DNA from: Kitasatospora sp. MAP12-44
GTDB lineage: Bacteria > Actinomycetota > Actinomycetes > Streptomycetales > Streptomycetaceae
Length of the DNA: 64,000 nucleotides
Direction: 5' to 3'
NCBI RefSeq assembly: GCF_029892095.1
Contig: NZ_JARZAE010000004.1
Coordinates: 6,138,001 to 6,202,000 of the forward strand
A model generated the notes under the pieces. That model saw nothing but the letters and a program-made list of their open reading frames with translations, was not told the DNA's origin and did not search any database. Numbering within the stretch: the stretch's first letter is position 1; every line of letters begins with the position of its first letter. The position numbers and the translations under genes are program-made. Shown here piece after piece: positions 42,134 through 50,015 of this stretch.

Positions 42134-44104
42134 TCAGGAGGGGTGGGCGGTGCCGGCGTAGCGTTGGGTGAAGCGGGTGCCGGTGGCGGCGGTGATGGTG
42201 ACGTCGTAGCGGCCGGCGGGGTCGAGGGGCCAGTCGAGCTTGACGGTTTTGCCGGAGTCGACCCAGGCGGTCTGCGGGGTGCCCGCGAAGTCGTTGGCCG
42301 TGGCGGTGAAGCTGACCGGGCCCTCGCCGTCGTTGGCGAGTTCCAGGCGGATCAGCTTGGGGTCGCGCAGGTCGGCCGTGCACATCGGGACGGGGACGTC
42401 CTCCTGCTCCAGGCGGGTCACCGTGCCGGCGAAGGCGGCGACGAAGCCGTCGGGGCCGTGCACGGTGAAGTCGTAGCGGCCGTCGGTGGTTGAGGCGTCC
42501 CAGACGTACGTCTTGCTGGCTCCGGCCGCCACCGTGAACGGGGTGCCCGCGAACGGGAACGCGATGTTCGGGTAGACGGTGAAGTGGTAGCCCACCGTGC
42601 CGAAGTTGGTCATCGTGCAGGTGACCTTGCCGGTCTCCCGGTCGACGTCGATGTCAGCCCACGGGCGGTACGGCAGCACGCGGTGCGGCCGGCTGCCGCG
42701 CTCCTGGACGGGCATGGACTGGGTGCCGACTGCGGGCAGTGCGACGGGGGGAAGGGAAGCGCCCGCGTCGGCCTTGGCCATCAGGGCGTTGGTGTCGGGC
42801 AGTTGGGGGATCGAGTAGTCCGGCTTGTCGAAGTCGAAGCAGCTGGTCAGGTCGCCGCAGATGGTCCGGCGCCAGTCGGAGATGTTGGGCTCCTGGACGC
42901 CGGTCACCACCTCAAGGAAACGCAGCACCGAAGTGTGGTCGAAGACCTGGGAGTTGACGTAGCCGCCGCGCGACCAGGGGGAGGCCACCCAGAGCGGCAC
43001 CCGGTTGCCCAGGCCGATCGGCCGGCCCTGGGCGAACTCCTCGGGCGTGCCGGCCTCGGGGGTGGGCGGCACCATGTGGTCGAAGTAGCCGTCGTTCTCG
43101 TCGTACATCACCAGGAAGACGGTGTGCTTCCACACTTCCGGGTTCGACATCAGCGACTGCAGCGCGGAGTTGACCCACCAGGCGCCGTAGTCCGGGCTGG
43201 CGTTGGGGTGTTCGCAGAACAGGTACGGCGCGACCATCCAGGAGACGGTGGGCAGTGTGCCGGCCTTGCAGTCCGCGTCGAAGGCGGTGAGGTCGAACTT
43301 GGTCATCGCGTTGATGTAACGCGGGTCCGTGGTGGGGAAGTTGTGGAACTGCTTGAAGTACGACAACGCGTTGTCGTCGTAGTCGCCGGTGCGGTCGTCC
43401 TCGCTCGGGTTGTGGTAGACCCGCCAGCTGACCTTGGCGGCCTCCAGGCGCTCGGCGTAGGTGGTCCAGTCGGCGACCGGGTTCTGCGTCACCGGGGTGT
43501 TGTCGATCCATGGACCGGTGGTGCCGTCCTTGCCCGGGCCCGAGGTGCCGGTCCACAGGTAGAGGCGGTTGGGGTCGGTGGGCCCGGCCAGCGAGCAGAA
43601 GTACGCGTCGCAGAGCGTGAACGCGTCGGCCAGCGCGTACTGGTAGGGGATGTCGGCGCGGGTGAAGTAGCCCATGGTGCGCTCGCCCTTGGCGGCCACC
43701 CACTTGTTCATCGCGCTGTTGTTGATCGCCTGGTGGCTGGTCGCCCAGTCGTGGGCGAGGCCGCCGGCGTTCTGCGCGTTGTACTTGGTGGTGTCCATCC
43801 GGTACGGCAGCATCGCGCCGCCGTCGCTGCGCCCGGCGTCGGGCTGCTGGAAGACCGAGTTGCCGTTCGGGAAGCGCAGCGCCTGCTTGTCCTCGAAGCC
43901 GCGCACGCCGTTCAGCGAGCCGAAGTAGTGGTCAAAGCTGCGGTTCTCCTGCATCAGGATCACCACGTGCTTGACGTCGCGGACGCCGTCGGGGGAGTCG
44001 CCGCGGTCGGAGGCGGCCTCGGCGGCGGTGGGCAGGCCGACCACGGCGGCGGCTCCGGCCGCTGCCGCGGCGCCCACGAAGGTACGACGGTTGAGCTCGG
44101 GCAT
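42134..44104 (-). CDS. Tat-exported phosphocholine-specific phospholipase C
   Basis: 656 residues. The N-terminus MPELNRRTFVGAAAAAGAAA is a twin-arginine signal. The phosphoesterase domain has VKHVVILMQENRSFDHYFGS, GLAHDWATSHQAINNSAMN, DYGAWWVNSALQSL and LVMYDENDGYFDHMVPP with metal ligands. The last ~190 residues hold two copies of the DUF756-like domain found in this family. It cleaves phosphatidylcholine or sphingomyelin to release phosphocholine outside the cell. Near-usual length (~690). A second, EEP-type phosphoesterase lies 11 bp upstream on the same strand, an operon. Confidence 0.93.
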   Translation of the reverse strand: MPELNRRTFVGAAAAAGAAAVVGLPTAAEAASDRGDSPDGVRDVKHVVILMQENRSFDHYFGSLNGVRGFEDKQALRFPNGNSVFQQPDAGRSDGGAMLPYRMDTTKYNAQNAGGLAHDWATSHQAINNSAMNKWVAAKGERTMGYFTRADIPYQYALADAFTLCDAYFCSLAGPTDPNRLYLWTGTSGPGKDGTTGPWIDNTPVTQNPVADWTTYAERLEAAKVSWRVYHNPSEDDRTGDYDDNALSYFKQFHNFPTTDPRYINAMTKFDLTAFDADCKAGTLPTVSWMVAPYLFCEHPNASPDYGAWWVNSALQSLMSNPEVWKHTVFLVMYDENDGYFDHMVPPTPEAGTPEEFAQGRPIGLGNRVPLWVASPWSRGGYVNSQVFDHTSVLRFLEVVTGVQEPNISDWRRTICGDLTSCFDFDKPDYSIPQLPDTNALMAKADAGASLPPVALPAVGTQSMPVQERGSRPHRVLPYRPWADIDVDRETGKVTCTMTNFGTVGYHFTVYPNIAFPFAGTPFTVAAGASKTYVWDASTTDGRYDFTVHGPDGFVAAFAGTVTRLEQEDVPVPMCTADLRDPKLIRLELANDGEGPVSFTATANDFAGTPQTAWVDSGKTVKLDWPLDPAGRYDVTITAATGTRFTQRYAGTAHPS

Positions 44105-44115
44105 GTCGAGGCCTC

Positions 44116-45570
44116 TCAGAGGGTGAAGGTGGCGACGGCGGCGGCGGTGTCCGAAGGCCAGCCGTTGGCAGCAGCGCTGTTGGGTGTCGCTGCGGGGGCG
44201 GCGGCGGGCCAGCCGGTGGCCAGCGTGTGCGCCTCGACCAGCGAGAGCCTGCCCGCGTACTGGACGTAGTCGATCCGGTCCTGCGGCTCGGCCGTGGCGC
44301 CGCGCACCTTGCGGGTGGGCGACCAGGTGGTGCCGGGGATCTTCACCGGGTTCGGGTGGTCTTCGCGGAAGGCGTCAGTCAGGCCGGCGTCCTGGAGTGC
44401 CACCGTGACAGGCCAGTTGAGGGCGGTGCCGCGGGCGGCGACCGTCCAGTCCAGGTGCGAGGGGGAGGACAGCTCGGCGGCCAGGATCACCGGGACGTGT
44501 CCGGCCCCGGTTCCGGCGGCAGCGAGGTCGGCCCGCATCGCGGCGAGCAGCGCCTGCGTCTGCTGGTAGCGCAGCGACGCGGTCTCGGTGGCGGTCACCT
44601 GCGCGGCGCTCTGGCCGTCCTGGAACGCGTACGGGCCATAGGAGTTCTCGTCCAGGTGGGCCGCCCAGAGCCGGACGCTGCGGCCGCCCGGCAGCTGGAC
44701 GGTGGCCCCGGCGGCGGGCAGCGCGGCGGTCACCGGGGTGACGGCGGTGAGCGGGTAGCGGCTGAGGATGCCGACGCTGCCCGGGCTCTGGTAGGCGTAC
44801 CAGCCGAGCGCGTCGGCCAGCTTCTGGGCGTTGCTGCCGGCGGTCTCCTGGAGGGAGAGGACGTCCCAGCCCTGGGTGAGGATCACCCGCAGCTGCTTCT
44901 CCAGCCCGTCGGTGCTGTGCGTACCGGCGTCCCAGAGGTTCCAACTGGCCACCTTCAGGCGCCCCTTGGCCTTGGGGTCGACGACCGGGACCTGCACGGT
45001 CACGGTGTCCGAGGCGCCCGTGCTGTCCTTGACGGCGACGGTCAGCAGTGCGGGGCGCGCGAGCGGCGAGGCGGGCGCGGTGCCGGTGACGGTGCCGTCG
45101 GGCGAGACGTTCAGCCAGGAGCTCGCACCCGTACGGCGGAAGGTCGCGCTGCCCGCAGGGTTGCCGGCCGGGCGGGACCAGAGCCCGCCGAGCTTGATAC
45201 TGACGGCGGCTCCGGGCGCGACGGGCGTGGCGGTCAGTGCGTCCACCGCGCTGTGCGGGGCGACGATCGCGGGCTTCGGCGTAAAGCTGAACGGCGCGCT
45301 CTGCGCGAGGATGCCGTAGCCGTCCTTCGCCAACAGGTAGGCGGTGTACGGGCCGCCGGTCAGCGCGGAGGTGTCGAGGGTGAGATCCCCCGAGGCCCCC
45401 GGGGTGTACTGCCAGAGGAGGGAGGAGCCGGTGCCGGGCTGGCGGGTGCCGTCGTAGATCCCGACCCAGTTCTTGGCATCGGAGGCGTCGGTGGTCCAGT
45501 GGAAAGTGAGCTTGTCGCCTTCGGTGGGAGTGGTCGGGGTGCTCAGAGCAAGGGAGCTGCCTGTGGCCAC
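44116..45570 (-). CDS. EEP (endonuclease/exonuclease/phosphatase) family protein with N-terminal Ig-like domain
   Basis: 484 residues from GTG 45570, preceded by AGGAACACC. Residues ~1-95 (NWVGIYDGTRQPGTGSSLLW ... AKDGYGI) repeat the C-terminal Ig-like domain of the phosphoesterase at 11.4-13.2 kb. A second beta domain follows, and the EEP catalytic part begins LKVASWNLWDAGT (Asn), VLSLQETAG (Glu), then VRLWAAHLDE and EPQDRIDYVQYAG (Asp near the end). Substrates may be phospholipids, DNA or sugar phosphates. A stop precedes the start in frame, so no signal peptide can be added, which is odd next to a Tat-exported lipase. Confidence 0.82.
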   Translation of the reverse strand: MATGSSLALSTPTTPTEGDKLTFHWTTDASDAKNWVGIYDGTRQPGTGSSLLWQYTPGASGDLTLDTSALTGGPYTAYLLAKDGYGILAQSAPFSFTPKPAIVAPHSAVDALTATPVAPGAAVSIKLGGLWSRPAGNPAGSATFRRTGASSWLNVSPDGTVTGTAPASPLARPALLTVAVKDSTGASDTVTVQVPVVDPKAKGRLKVASWNLWDAGTHSTDGLEKQLRVILTQGWDVLSLQETAGSNAQKLADALGWYAYQSPGSVGILSRYPLTAVTPVTAALPAAGATVQLPGGRSVRLWAAHLDENSYGPYAFQDGQSAAQVTATETASLRYQQTQALLAAMRADLAAAGTGAGHVPVILAAELSSPSHLDWTVAARGTALNWPVTVALQDAGLTDAFREDHPNPVKIPGTTWSPTRKVRGATAEPQDRIDYVQYAGRLSLVEAHTLATGWPAAAPAATPNSAAANGWPSDTAAAVATFTL

Positions 45571-45713
45571 GGTGTTCCTGTCCGCCAGGGGCTGGGTGAG
45601 GGAGGAGTTGGCTGAACAACTATGTCCTCATTCACCTGGCCGCCGACGGACTTCACATGAACAGGACGTGACGGACGGTCGGGAGTTGGCCGAACACGCT
45701 GGCGAGATGGCGG

Positions 45714-45908
45714 CTACTGTGCAGTAGTGGCGCGGGCTCGGTGCGTATGTCTATGGGGGCAGGTGCACTGCGGGCAGGCGCAGGGCGGCCAGGTGAGGGC
45801 GTTGCGGATCTCCTTAGGGGTGGCGAGCGGCACGTGCCGGGTGGCGTTCAGCTCGACCCGTTGACCGCCTTCGGTGATCCGGTAGACCCGGATCGTCATT
45901 CGGCTCAC
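45714..45908 (-). CDS. small hypothetical protein
   Basis: 64 residues from GTG 45908 (GAGGGGAA upstream). The start TIRVYRITEGGQRVELNATR is followed by a Cys-rich stretch WPPCACPQCTCPHRH that could bind metal. The protein resembles small orphans next to WhiJ-type regulators in streptomycetes; function unknown. It is downstream of the other small gene (45987-46244) on the same strand, and divergent to the HTH regulator. Confidence 0.6.
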   Translation of the reverse strand: MSRMTIRVYRITEGGQRVELNATRHVPLATPKEIRNALTWPPCACPQCTCPHRHTHRARATTAQ

Positions 45909-45986
45909 GTGTCCAGTTCCCCTCGCACAGCGGACAGTTCGGCCAACCGAGCGGGCAGCGCCGCACCCGCCGGCGCGCCCACCAGC

Positions 45987-46244
45987 TCAACTCTGCTGCT
46001 GCTCACGTGCGTTCAACCCGTCGAGGAGGAGTGCTGTCAACTCGACCACGACGTCAGGCCGGGCCCGGCCGAGGTCGATCAGGACGGTCCCGGTGAATCC
46101 CGAGACCCCGTCCAGGCAGGCGGAGGGGAGGACGATGTCCGCGAGCCTGAGTGTGGTGATCAGCCCGTTGAGGGCGCGGGTTGCCTCGTCCCGCAGTTGG
46201 GCCGTGATGGCGGCCAACCGTGAATCGTCTCTGTGCGTGCCCAA
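45987..46244 (-). CDS. hypothetical protein divergent from the fused WhiJ-like regulator
   Basis: 85 residues from TTG 46244, preceded by AAAGGAG at a 6-nt spacing, which decides this start over ATG 46280. The sequence is mostly helical with a hydrophobic end (VVVELTALLLDGLNAREQQQ). No family recognised. Its promoter region contains the dyad GTAGC-TTTCT-GCTAC at 46258-46272. Confidence 0.65.
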   Translation of the reverse strand: MGTHRDDSRLAAITAQLRDEATRALNGLITTLRLADIVLPSACLDGVSGFTGTVLIDLGRARPDVVVELTALLLDGLNAREQQQS

Positions 46245-46257
46245 GGACCGCTCCTTT

Positions 46258-46335
46258 CGTAGCTTTCTGCTACCAAGCATCGGCAGCCGGTAGTAGCTTG
46301 GAAAGATCGACGGCGTGACAGCGGCCGTCTGTCAC
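46258..46335. promoter_or_regulatory. divergent promoter with two dyads
   Basis: Dyad A: CGTAGC-TTTCT-GCTAC at 46258-46272. A related GTAGTAGCTT follows near 46290. Dyad B: GTGACAG-CGGCCGT-CTGTCAC at 46315-46335, perfect 7-bp arms, 25 bp before the regulator start. They lie between the small minus-strand gene and the HTH regulator and are likely regulator binding sites, possibly autoregulatory. Confidence 0.55.
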
Positions 46336-46359
46336 AGATCCTGAGCGAGAGGTGTGGAC

Positions 46360-47445
46360 ATGGCGACGCGACGTTCGAGCGAGCATGCCCCGCTGACCCC
46401 CGAGGCCTGGGGCTGGATGCTCCGCGACTGGCGCGAGCGCCGAGGGTGGAAGGGGGCGGCGCTCGCGCGCGAAGTGCCGTGTGATGCCTCGCTGTTGTCA
46501 CGCTTCGAAGGAGCCGAGCGGGCGCCGGGGATTGCGTACGCGGAGCGGCTGGACGAACTGCTCCTGACCGAGGGCACGTTGGTGCGCGCGTGGAAGGACG
46601 TGGACTGGCAGCGGGAGGTGGTGCACCCGGACTGGTTCAAGTTCTACGTGAAGTTGGAGTCGGAGGCGGAACTCATCCGGGGCTACCACGTCGAGCGTAT
46701 TTCAGGCCTGCTGCAGACTCCGGCCTACGCCCGCGCGCTCTTTCGGTTCATCCGGCCAGACGCCGACGGGCGGGCGATCTCCAGCAGTGTCGCGGCCCGC
46801 ATGAGCCGACAGAGGCGGTTCTTCGTGCCGGGTGGGCCGCAACTGGTCGCCGTTCTCAGTGAACTGGCGATTCGGAGCCACGTCGGGGGCAGACTGGTAA
46901 TGCGCGAGCAGCTGGAGCACCTGTTGGCGGTCGGCGAGCGGCATCCCAACGTGATCGTCCAGGTAGCCCAGTTCGAGCTGGGCGAGCGAACTGGCAAGAG
47001 CGGCGGCATGATCCTCATGCAGCTGCCAGGTGGGGTGCAATGGGCCTACTCGGAAAGCATGAGCAGCGGCCATTTCATCAGAGATCCAGAAGTGCTTCCG
47101 GACTACTCCCGGTTCTATGATCGGCTCAGGGCGGAAGCACTCTCCGTATCGGACTCCGCTCGCCTGATCCGCGGCGTCATGAGAGGGCTCAGCAACGTGA
47201 CCATCACGACCAATCAGTCCAGGCCTATCCAGTACTCGCACCGCAAAGCGGACTGGTTGACCAGCAGTTACAGCCAGGGCGATGGCGGCGAGTGCGTCGA
47301 GGTGGCCCTCAACCTCGCCGCTCCCGATGGTGTGGTCCCCGTGCGTGACAGCAAGGACCGCCAGGGCCCGCAGCTCACCTTCAACGCCGCCGCCTGGTCC
47401 GCGTTCACCGCCGCCGTCGCCGCCGGCGAGTTCGGTTCCGTCTGA
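46360..47445 (+). CDS. HTH-DUF5753 regulator fused to a DUF397 domain
   Basis: 361 residues from ATG 46360 (GAGAGG 8 nt upstream). HTH region: GWMLRDWRERRGWKGAALAR ... ASLLSRFEGAERAPG (about 15-55). DUF5753 follows with DWFKFYVKLESEAELIRGYH and ISGLLQTPAYARALF. The C-terminal ~60 residues are a complete DUF397 domain: DWLTSSYSQGDGGECVEVAL, PVRDSKDRQGPQLTF, WSAFTAAVAAGEFG. At 2.3-3.4 kb the same two parts are separate overlapping genes, so the fusion is direct evidence that the two proteins act together. Confidence 0.92.
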   Translation: MATRRSSEHAPLTPEAWGWMLRDWRERRGWKGAALAREVPCDASLLSRFEGAERAPGIAYAERLDELLLTEGTLVRAWKDVDWQREVVHPDWFKFYVKLESEAELIRGYHVERISGLLQTPAYARALFRFIRPDADGRAISSSVAARMSRQRRFFVPGGPQLVAVLSELAIRSHVGGRLVMREQLEHLLAVGERHPNVIVQVAQFELGERTGKSGGMILMQLPGGVQWAYSESMSSGHFIRDPEVLPDYSRFYDRLRAEALSVSDSARLIRGVMRGLSNVTITTNQSRPIQYSHRKADWLTSSYSQGDGGECVEVALNLAAPDGVVPVRDSKDRQGPQLTFNAAAWSAFTAAVAAGEFGSV

Positions 47446-47563
47446 CCAAGTCGTACGGCCGCTGCCCATCTGCGCAGGTTGCCGGGCTGGCCCCGCACGG
47501 CTGGACGCCCGCCGCCAACCCGCGCGGAGCGGATATCGTGGTAGGTACTTGCAGGAGGTTCGT

Positions 47564-47863
47564 ATGAGTGCTCAGCCCATTCACCACCACCAACCGCAGC
47601 CCCGCGTGCCGCGCACGCCGGACGGTATCGCCGAGGCCCTGAGCGGGGCGCGGCGGATGGAGTTCTACCGCGAGCTCGGCCACGCCCCTATCGACCAGGT
47701 CGAGCAGGTCCTGAACCGCTGGTGGTGCGAGGCCGAGCTGGATGCCGACCCCGAACAGGAACGCATCATCGCCGCCGCCCGCGCGGGTACCCTGCCCACT
47801 GGCACCATGGCCGACGTTCTCCGCCTGCGGCGCGACCGCGGCGCGGAGATGCCCGGTGAGTGA
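47564..47863 (+). CDS. DUF6247 family protein (antitoxin-like)
   Basis: 99 residues from ATG 47564, with an excellent GCAGGAGG ribosome site. The start VPRTPDGIAEALSGARRMEF and VEQVLNRWWCEAELDADPEQ match the DUF6247 pattern I remember. The gene overlaps the next one by 8 bp. Two small overlapping genes of this kind resemble a toxin-antitoxin pair, with this as the upstream, antitoxin-like member. Direct evidence is lacking. Confidence 0.7.
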   Translation: MSAQPIHHHQPQPRVPRTPDGIAEALSGARRMEFYRELGHAPIDQVEQVLNRWWCEAELDADPEQERIIAAARAGTLPTGTMADVLRLRRDRGAEMPGE

Positions 47864-48131
47864 GGACGAGGACGGCGACCTGTGGCCGGTCGAGCCCTCC
47901 GAGGCGGTCCAGGATGCGCTGTCCGACCCCGCTCTGCCGGTCGACCTGTTCAGCGCGGTGGTCGCGCTCACGGTTGCGATCGCCGAAGACCCGTGGCTGC
48001 CTGCCAGCACCGCCCGTGACAGCGCCGGCGACTGGCGCAGGCTGCCGATCCCGCACGGCCGCGGCCTGGTCGAATACGTCATCGACCGCCATCGGCACGT
48101 CGTCCTACTCACCAGGATCATTCCCCTCTGA
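47856..48131 (+). CDS. small protein, possible RelE-like toxin partner
   Basis: 91 residues from GTG 47856, overlapping the DUF6247 stop. The end WRRLPIPHGRGLVEYVIDRH and VVLLTRIIPL resembles the C-terminal strands of ParE/RelE-like toxins, although the N-terminal half is acidic (SEDEDGDLWPVEPSEAVQDA), unusual for such toxins. Length fits. Tentative. Confidence 0.6.
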   Translation: MSEDEDGDLWPVEPSEAVQDALSDPALPVDLFSAVVALTVAIAEDPWLPASTARDSAGDWRRLPIPHGRGLVEYVIDRHRHVVLLTRIIPL

Positions 48132-48339
48132 CCCGACCGTGCGGTGTTGGGTGCCACGGCTGATGCTCGGGTCGTCGTCCGGACCCAGAAGTCGGCCGGT
48201 TCGACGCTGAGATCACATCGCGGATGACGTCGGGTGGGACGGCGTTACGCCTGCTAGTGCTGTGACCGACAACGTTCACCGGGATGGTGCGCTTCCTGGG
48301 CAAGGGGCAAGGGGCAACGGCAGGTAGGCAGGATGCGGG

Positions 48340-48765
48340 ATGAAACCGGTCATCGGCTTCTGCGACGCTTACGGCGTGAGCGAGTGCGAGTGGGACGAAC
48401 TGTCCGGGCTTGAGAAGGCCTTCATGATCAATGCGTTCGAGATCGACATCCTTCCGGGCTTCTGGGGTGATCTCGAGGACGACGATCGAGATCGACCGCT
48501 GGGCGAGATCGCTGGCGTCCTGCTCGCTCTTGTCGATCGCGGGTGGGTCGAGGTCCGGCGGATTGCGCCGTGGGTTTCGCCCATGGGAGAGCAGGGGCTC
48601 CAGCCAGGAGATCTGGTGCCACGCGATCAGCTTGCGATGGCCTTGGAAGATGAGGCCAGCTGGGACTCCCCGAAGGACGGTGACTGGGTCGGTGCTCTGA
48701 CCCTGGTCGAGACCGATGCCGGCAGGAAGATCTCTCGACTTCCCCCTGAGGAGCAGACCCGATAA
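48340..48765 (+). CDS. hypothetical protein
   Basis: 141 residues from ATG 48340 (GGATGCGGG just upstream). It is acidic, with a WDELSGLEKAFMINAFEIDI start and LGEIAGVLLALVDRGWVEVR. It resembles small streptomycete orphans seen near mobile scraps. No family recognised. The 208 bp upstream contain a repeated GGGCAAG motif but no other feature. Confidence 0.6.
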   Translation: MKPVIGFCDAYGVSECEWDELSGLEKAFMINAFEIDILPGFWGDLEDDDRDRPLGEIAGVLLALVDRGWVEVRRIAPWVSPMGEQGLQPGDLVPRDQLAMALEDEASWDSPKDGDWVGALTLVETDAGRKISRLPPEEQTR

Positions 48766-48796
48766 GGCCGCCGCCGGCCAGTCTCGCCGAAAGCCG

Positions 48797-49100
48797 TCAA
48801 GCGGCCACGGGGCAGCGGCCGCCCCATCGGACGCCTTTCTCACTTCGGATCCGGGGGCGCTCCCGGCGTTGGGCTTCCAGGACGTCGGGGTGGCGGGCGT
48901 TGGCGTTGCGCCAGCGCAGGTAGGCGTGCAGCGCTCGGGTCTGGACGGTGTGGTTGGGGTGGTGGGAGTTCGCGAGGGTGAACTGCCGCAGTCGTCCGAA
49001 GTGCGCCTCGATGGGGTTGGCCCAGGAGGTGTTGGTCGGGGTGAAGCAGAGGTCGACGTTGTTGCTGTTCGCCCAGCGGCTCGGTCGCAGCGCTAGTCCG
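48797..49100 (-). pseudogene. 3' remnant of an IS630-family transposase
   Basis: Reads RWANSNNVDLCFTPTNTSWA, PIEAHFGRLRQFTLANSHHP and VQTRALHAYLRWRNANARHP to a stop at 48797. The PIEAHFG motif holds the third acidic residue of the DDE catalytic triad. Only the last ~100 codons are left. The neighbouring gene at 49123 begins just upstream, so the insertion or its deletion scar defines that boundary. Confidence 0.8.
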
Positions 49101-49122
49101 GATGCGGGGAGGGCACCTGGGC

Positions 49123-49506
49123 TCAGGGGGCAGTTCTCATGGGTGGGGCGGGGGTGAGGAGTTCGCGCTTCACTTGGTCGTAGTCGGCCTGGGCCTGCGG
49201 GTCGCTGTTGGCGTAGGCGGTCCAGAATCCGGGGCGTTGCCAGCGGGTGTCGGCGAGGCGGGTGTGGCCGTCGGCGATGACGAGGGTCCAGCCGGGGGGT
49301 ATCCGGGTGTCGACCGTCTCGAAGGAGGCGGGGTCCCAGAGCAGTCCGGGGTCGGGGGTGCCGGGGCCGAGCACGCGGATCTGGCAGTCGAGGTCGTAGG
49401 TGACCATCTCCAGAACCGCGTACACACCGCCCACCCGGATCCCGTCGAACTCCGCGACAGGGACGTCGCCGTCGGGGTGGACGATCTCCAGACATCTGAC
49501 TCTCAT
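49123..49506 (-). CDS. hypothetical protein
   Basis: 127 residues from ATG 49506 (MRVRCLEIVHPDGDVPVAEF); longer starts extend into the promoter of the divergent GntR gene. It contains GVYAVLEMVTYDLDCQIRVL, GWTLVIADGHTRLADTRWQR and QAQADYDQVKRELL. No family recognised. Next to an IS630 remnant, so it may be accessory. Confidence 0.6.
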   Translation of the reverse strand: MRVRCLEIVHPDGDVPVAEFDGIRVGGVYAVLEMVTYDLDCQIRVLGPGTPDPGLLWDPASFETVDTRIPPGWTLVIADGHTRLADTRWQRPGFWTAYANSDPQAQADYDQVKRELLTPAPPMRTAP

Positions 49507-49577
49507 GGGTGACAAGTATCGCCGCGGTCCTCGATCCCTCCGACCAGCGCGTCTTGACATGGCGTCAGAGTCATAGT

Positions 49578-49598
49578 CCTATAGTGCTAGGAACCTAG
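49578..49598. promoter_or_regulatory. overlapping dyads in front of the YtrA-type GntR operon
   Basis: CCTA-TAGTGC-TAGG (49578-49591) overlaps CTAGG-AA-CCTAG (49587-49598). Such short overlapping dyads 16-36 bp before the regulator start are likely the autoregulatory operator and -10 region of the GntR-ABC operon. Confidence 0.55.
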
Positions 49599-49613
49599 CT
49601 GAATGAGACGACA

Positions 49614-50015
49614 GTGATCGAGTTCCACATCGAGGCCCGATCAGGGGTCGCGCCGTACATGCAGTTGATCCACCAGGTGCGCCAGGCCATGCGGTTGGGC
49701 CTGCTGTCCGTGGGGGACCGGCTGCCGACCGTCAAGGACGTCGCGGCCAAGGTCGCGATCAACCCCAACACCGTTCTCAAGGCCTATCGGCAGCTGGAGA
49801 ACGAGGGTCTGGTCTCACCCAAGCCCGGGGTGGGCACGTTCGTGACCCGCACCCTCAGCGATGACAGCTCGCTGTCCGAACACGAGCCGCTGCGCCGCGA
49901 GTTGGGGGCATGGCTCGCCAAGGCGCGCAGTGCGGGGCTGGACGAGGAGAGCATCCAGGCCTTGTTCCAGGCCACCTTCCGCACGTCCACCGCAACCGAA
50001 GAAGAGGAGAAATGA
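49614..50015 (+). CDS. YtrA-subfamily GntR transcriptional regulator
   Basis: 133 residues from GTG 49614. The winged helix is clear (APYMQLIHQVRQAMRLGLL, VGDRLPTVKDVAAKVAINPN, TVLKAYRQLENEGLVSPKPG) with a short C-terminal dimerisation tail, typical of YtrA regulators that repress their own ABC transporter operon. The stop overlaps the ABC ATPase start (ATGA, 50012-50015). Confidence 0.93.
   Translation: MIEFHIEARSGVAPYMQLIHQVRQAMRLGLLSVGDRLPTVKDVAAKVAINPNTVLKAYRQLENEGLVSPKPGVGTFVTRTLSDDSSLSEHEPLRRELGAWLAKARSAGLDEESIQALFQATFRTSTATEEEEK

Noticed and set aside
45631..45656. Possible PHO boxes (ATTCACCTGGC and CTTCACATGAA) before the EEP/phospholipase operon
   Set aside because: Phosphate control would make sense for these genes, but the two half-like units are 21 bp apart rather than in 11-bp register and match poorly. 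Not strong enough to annotate.
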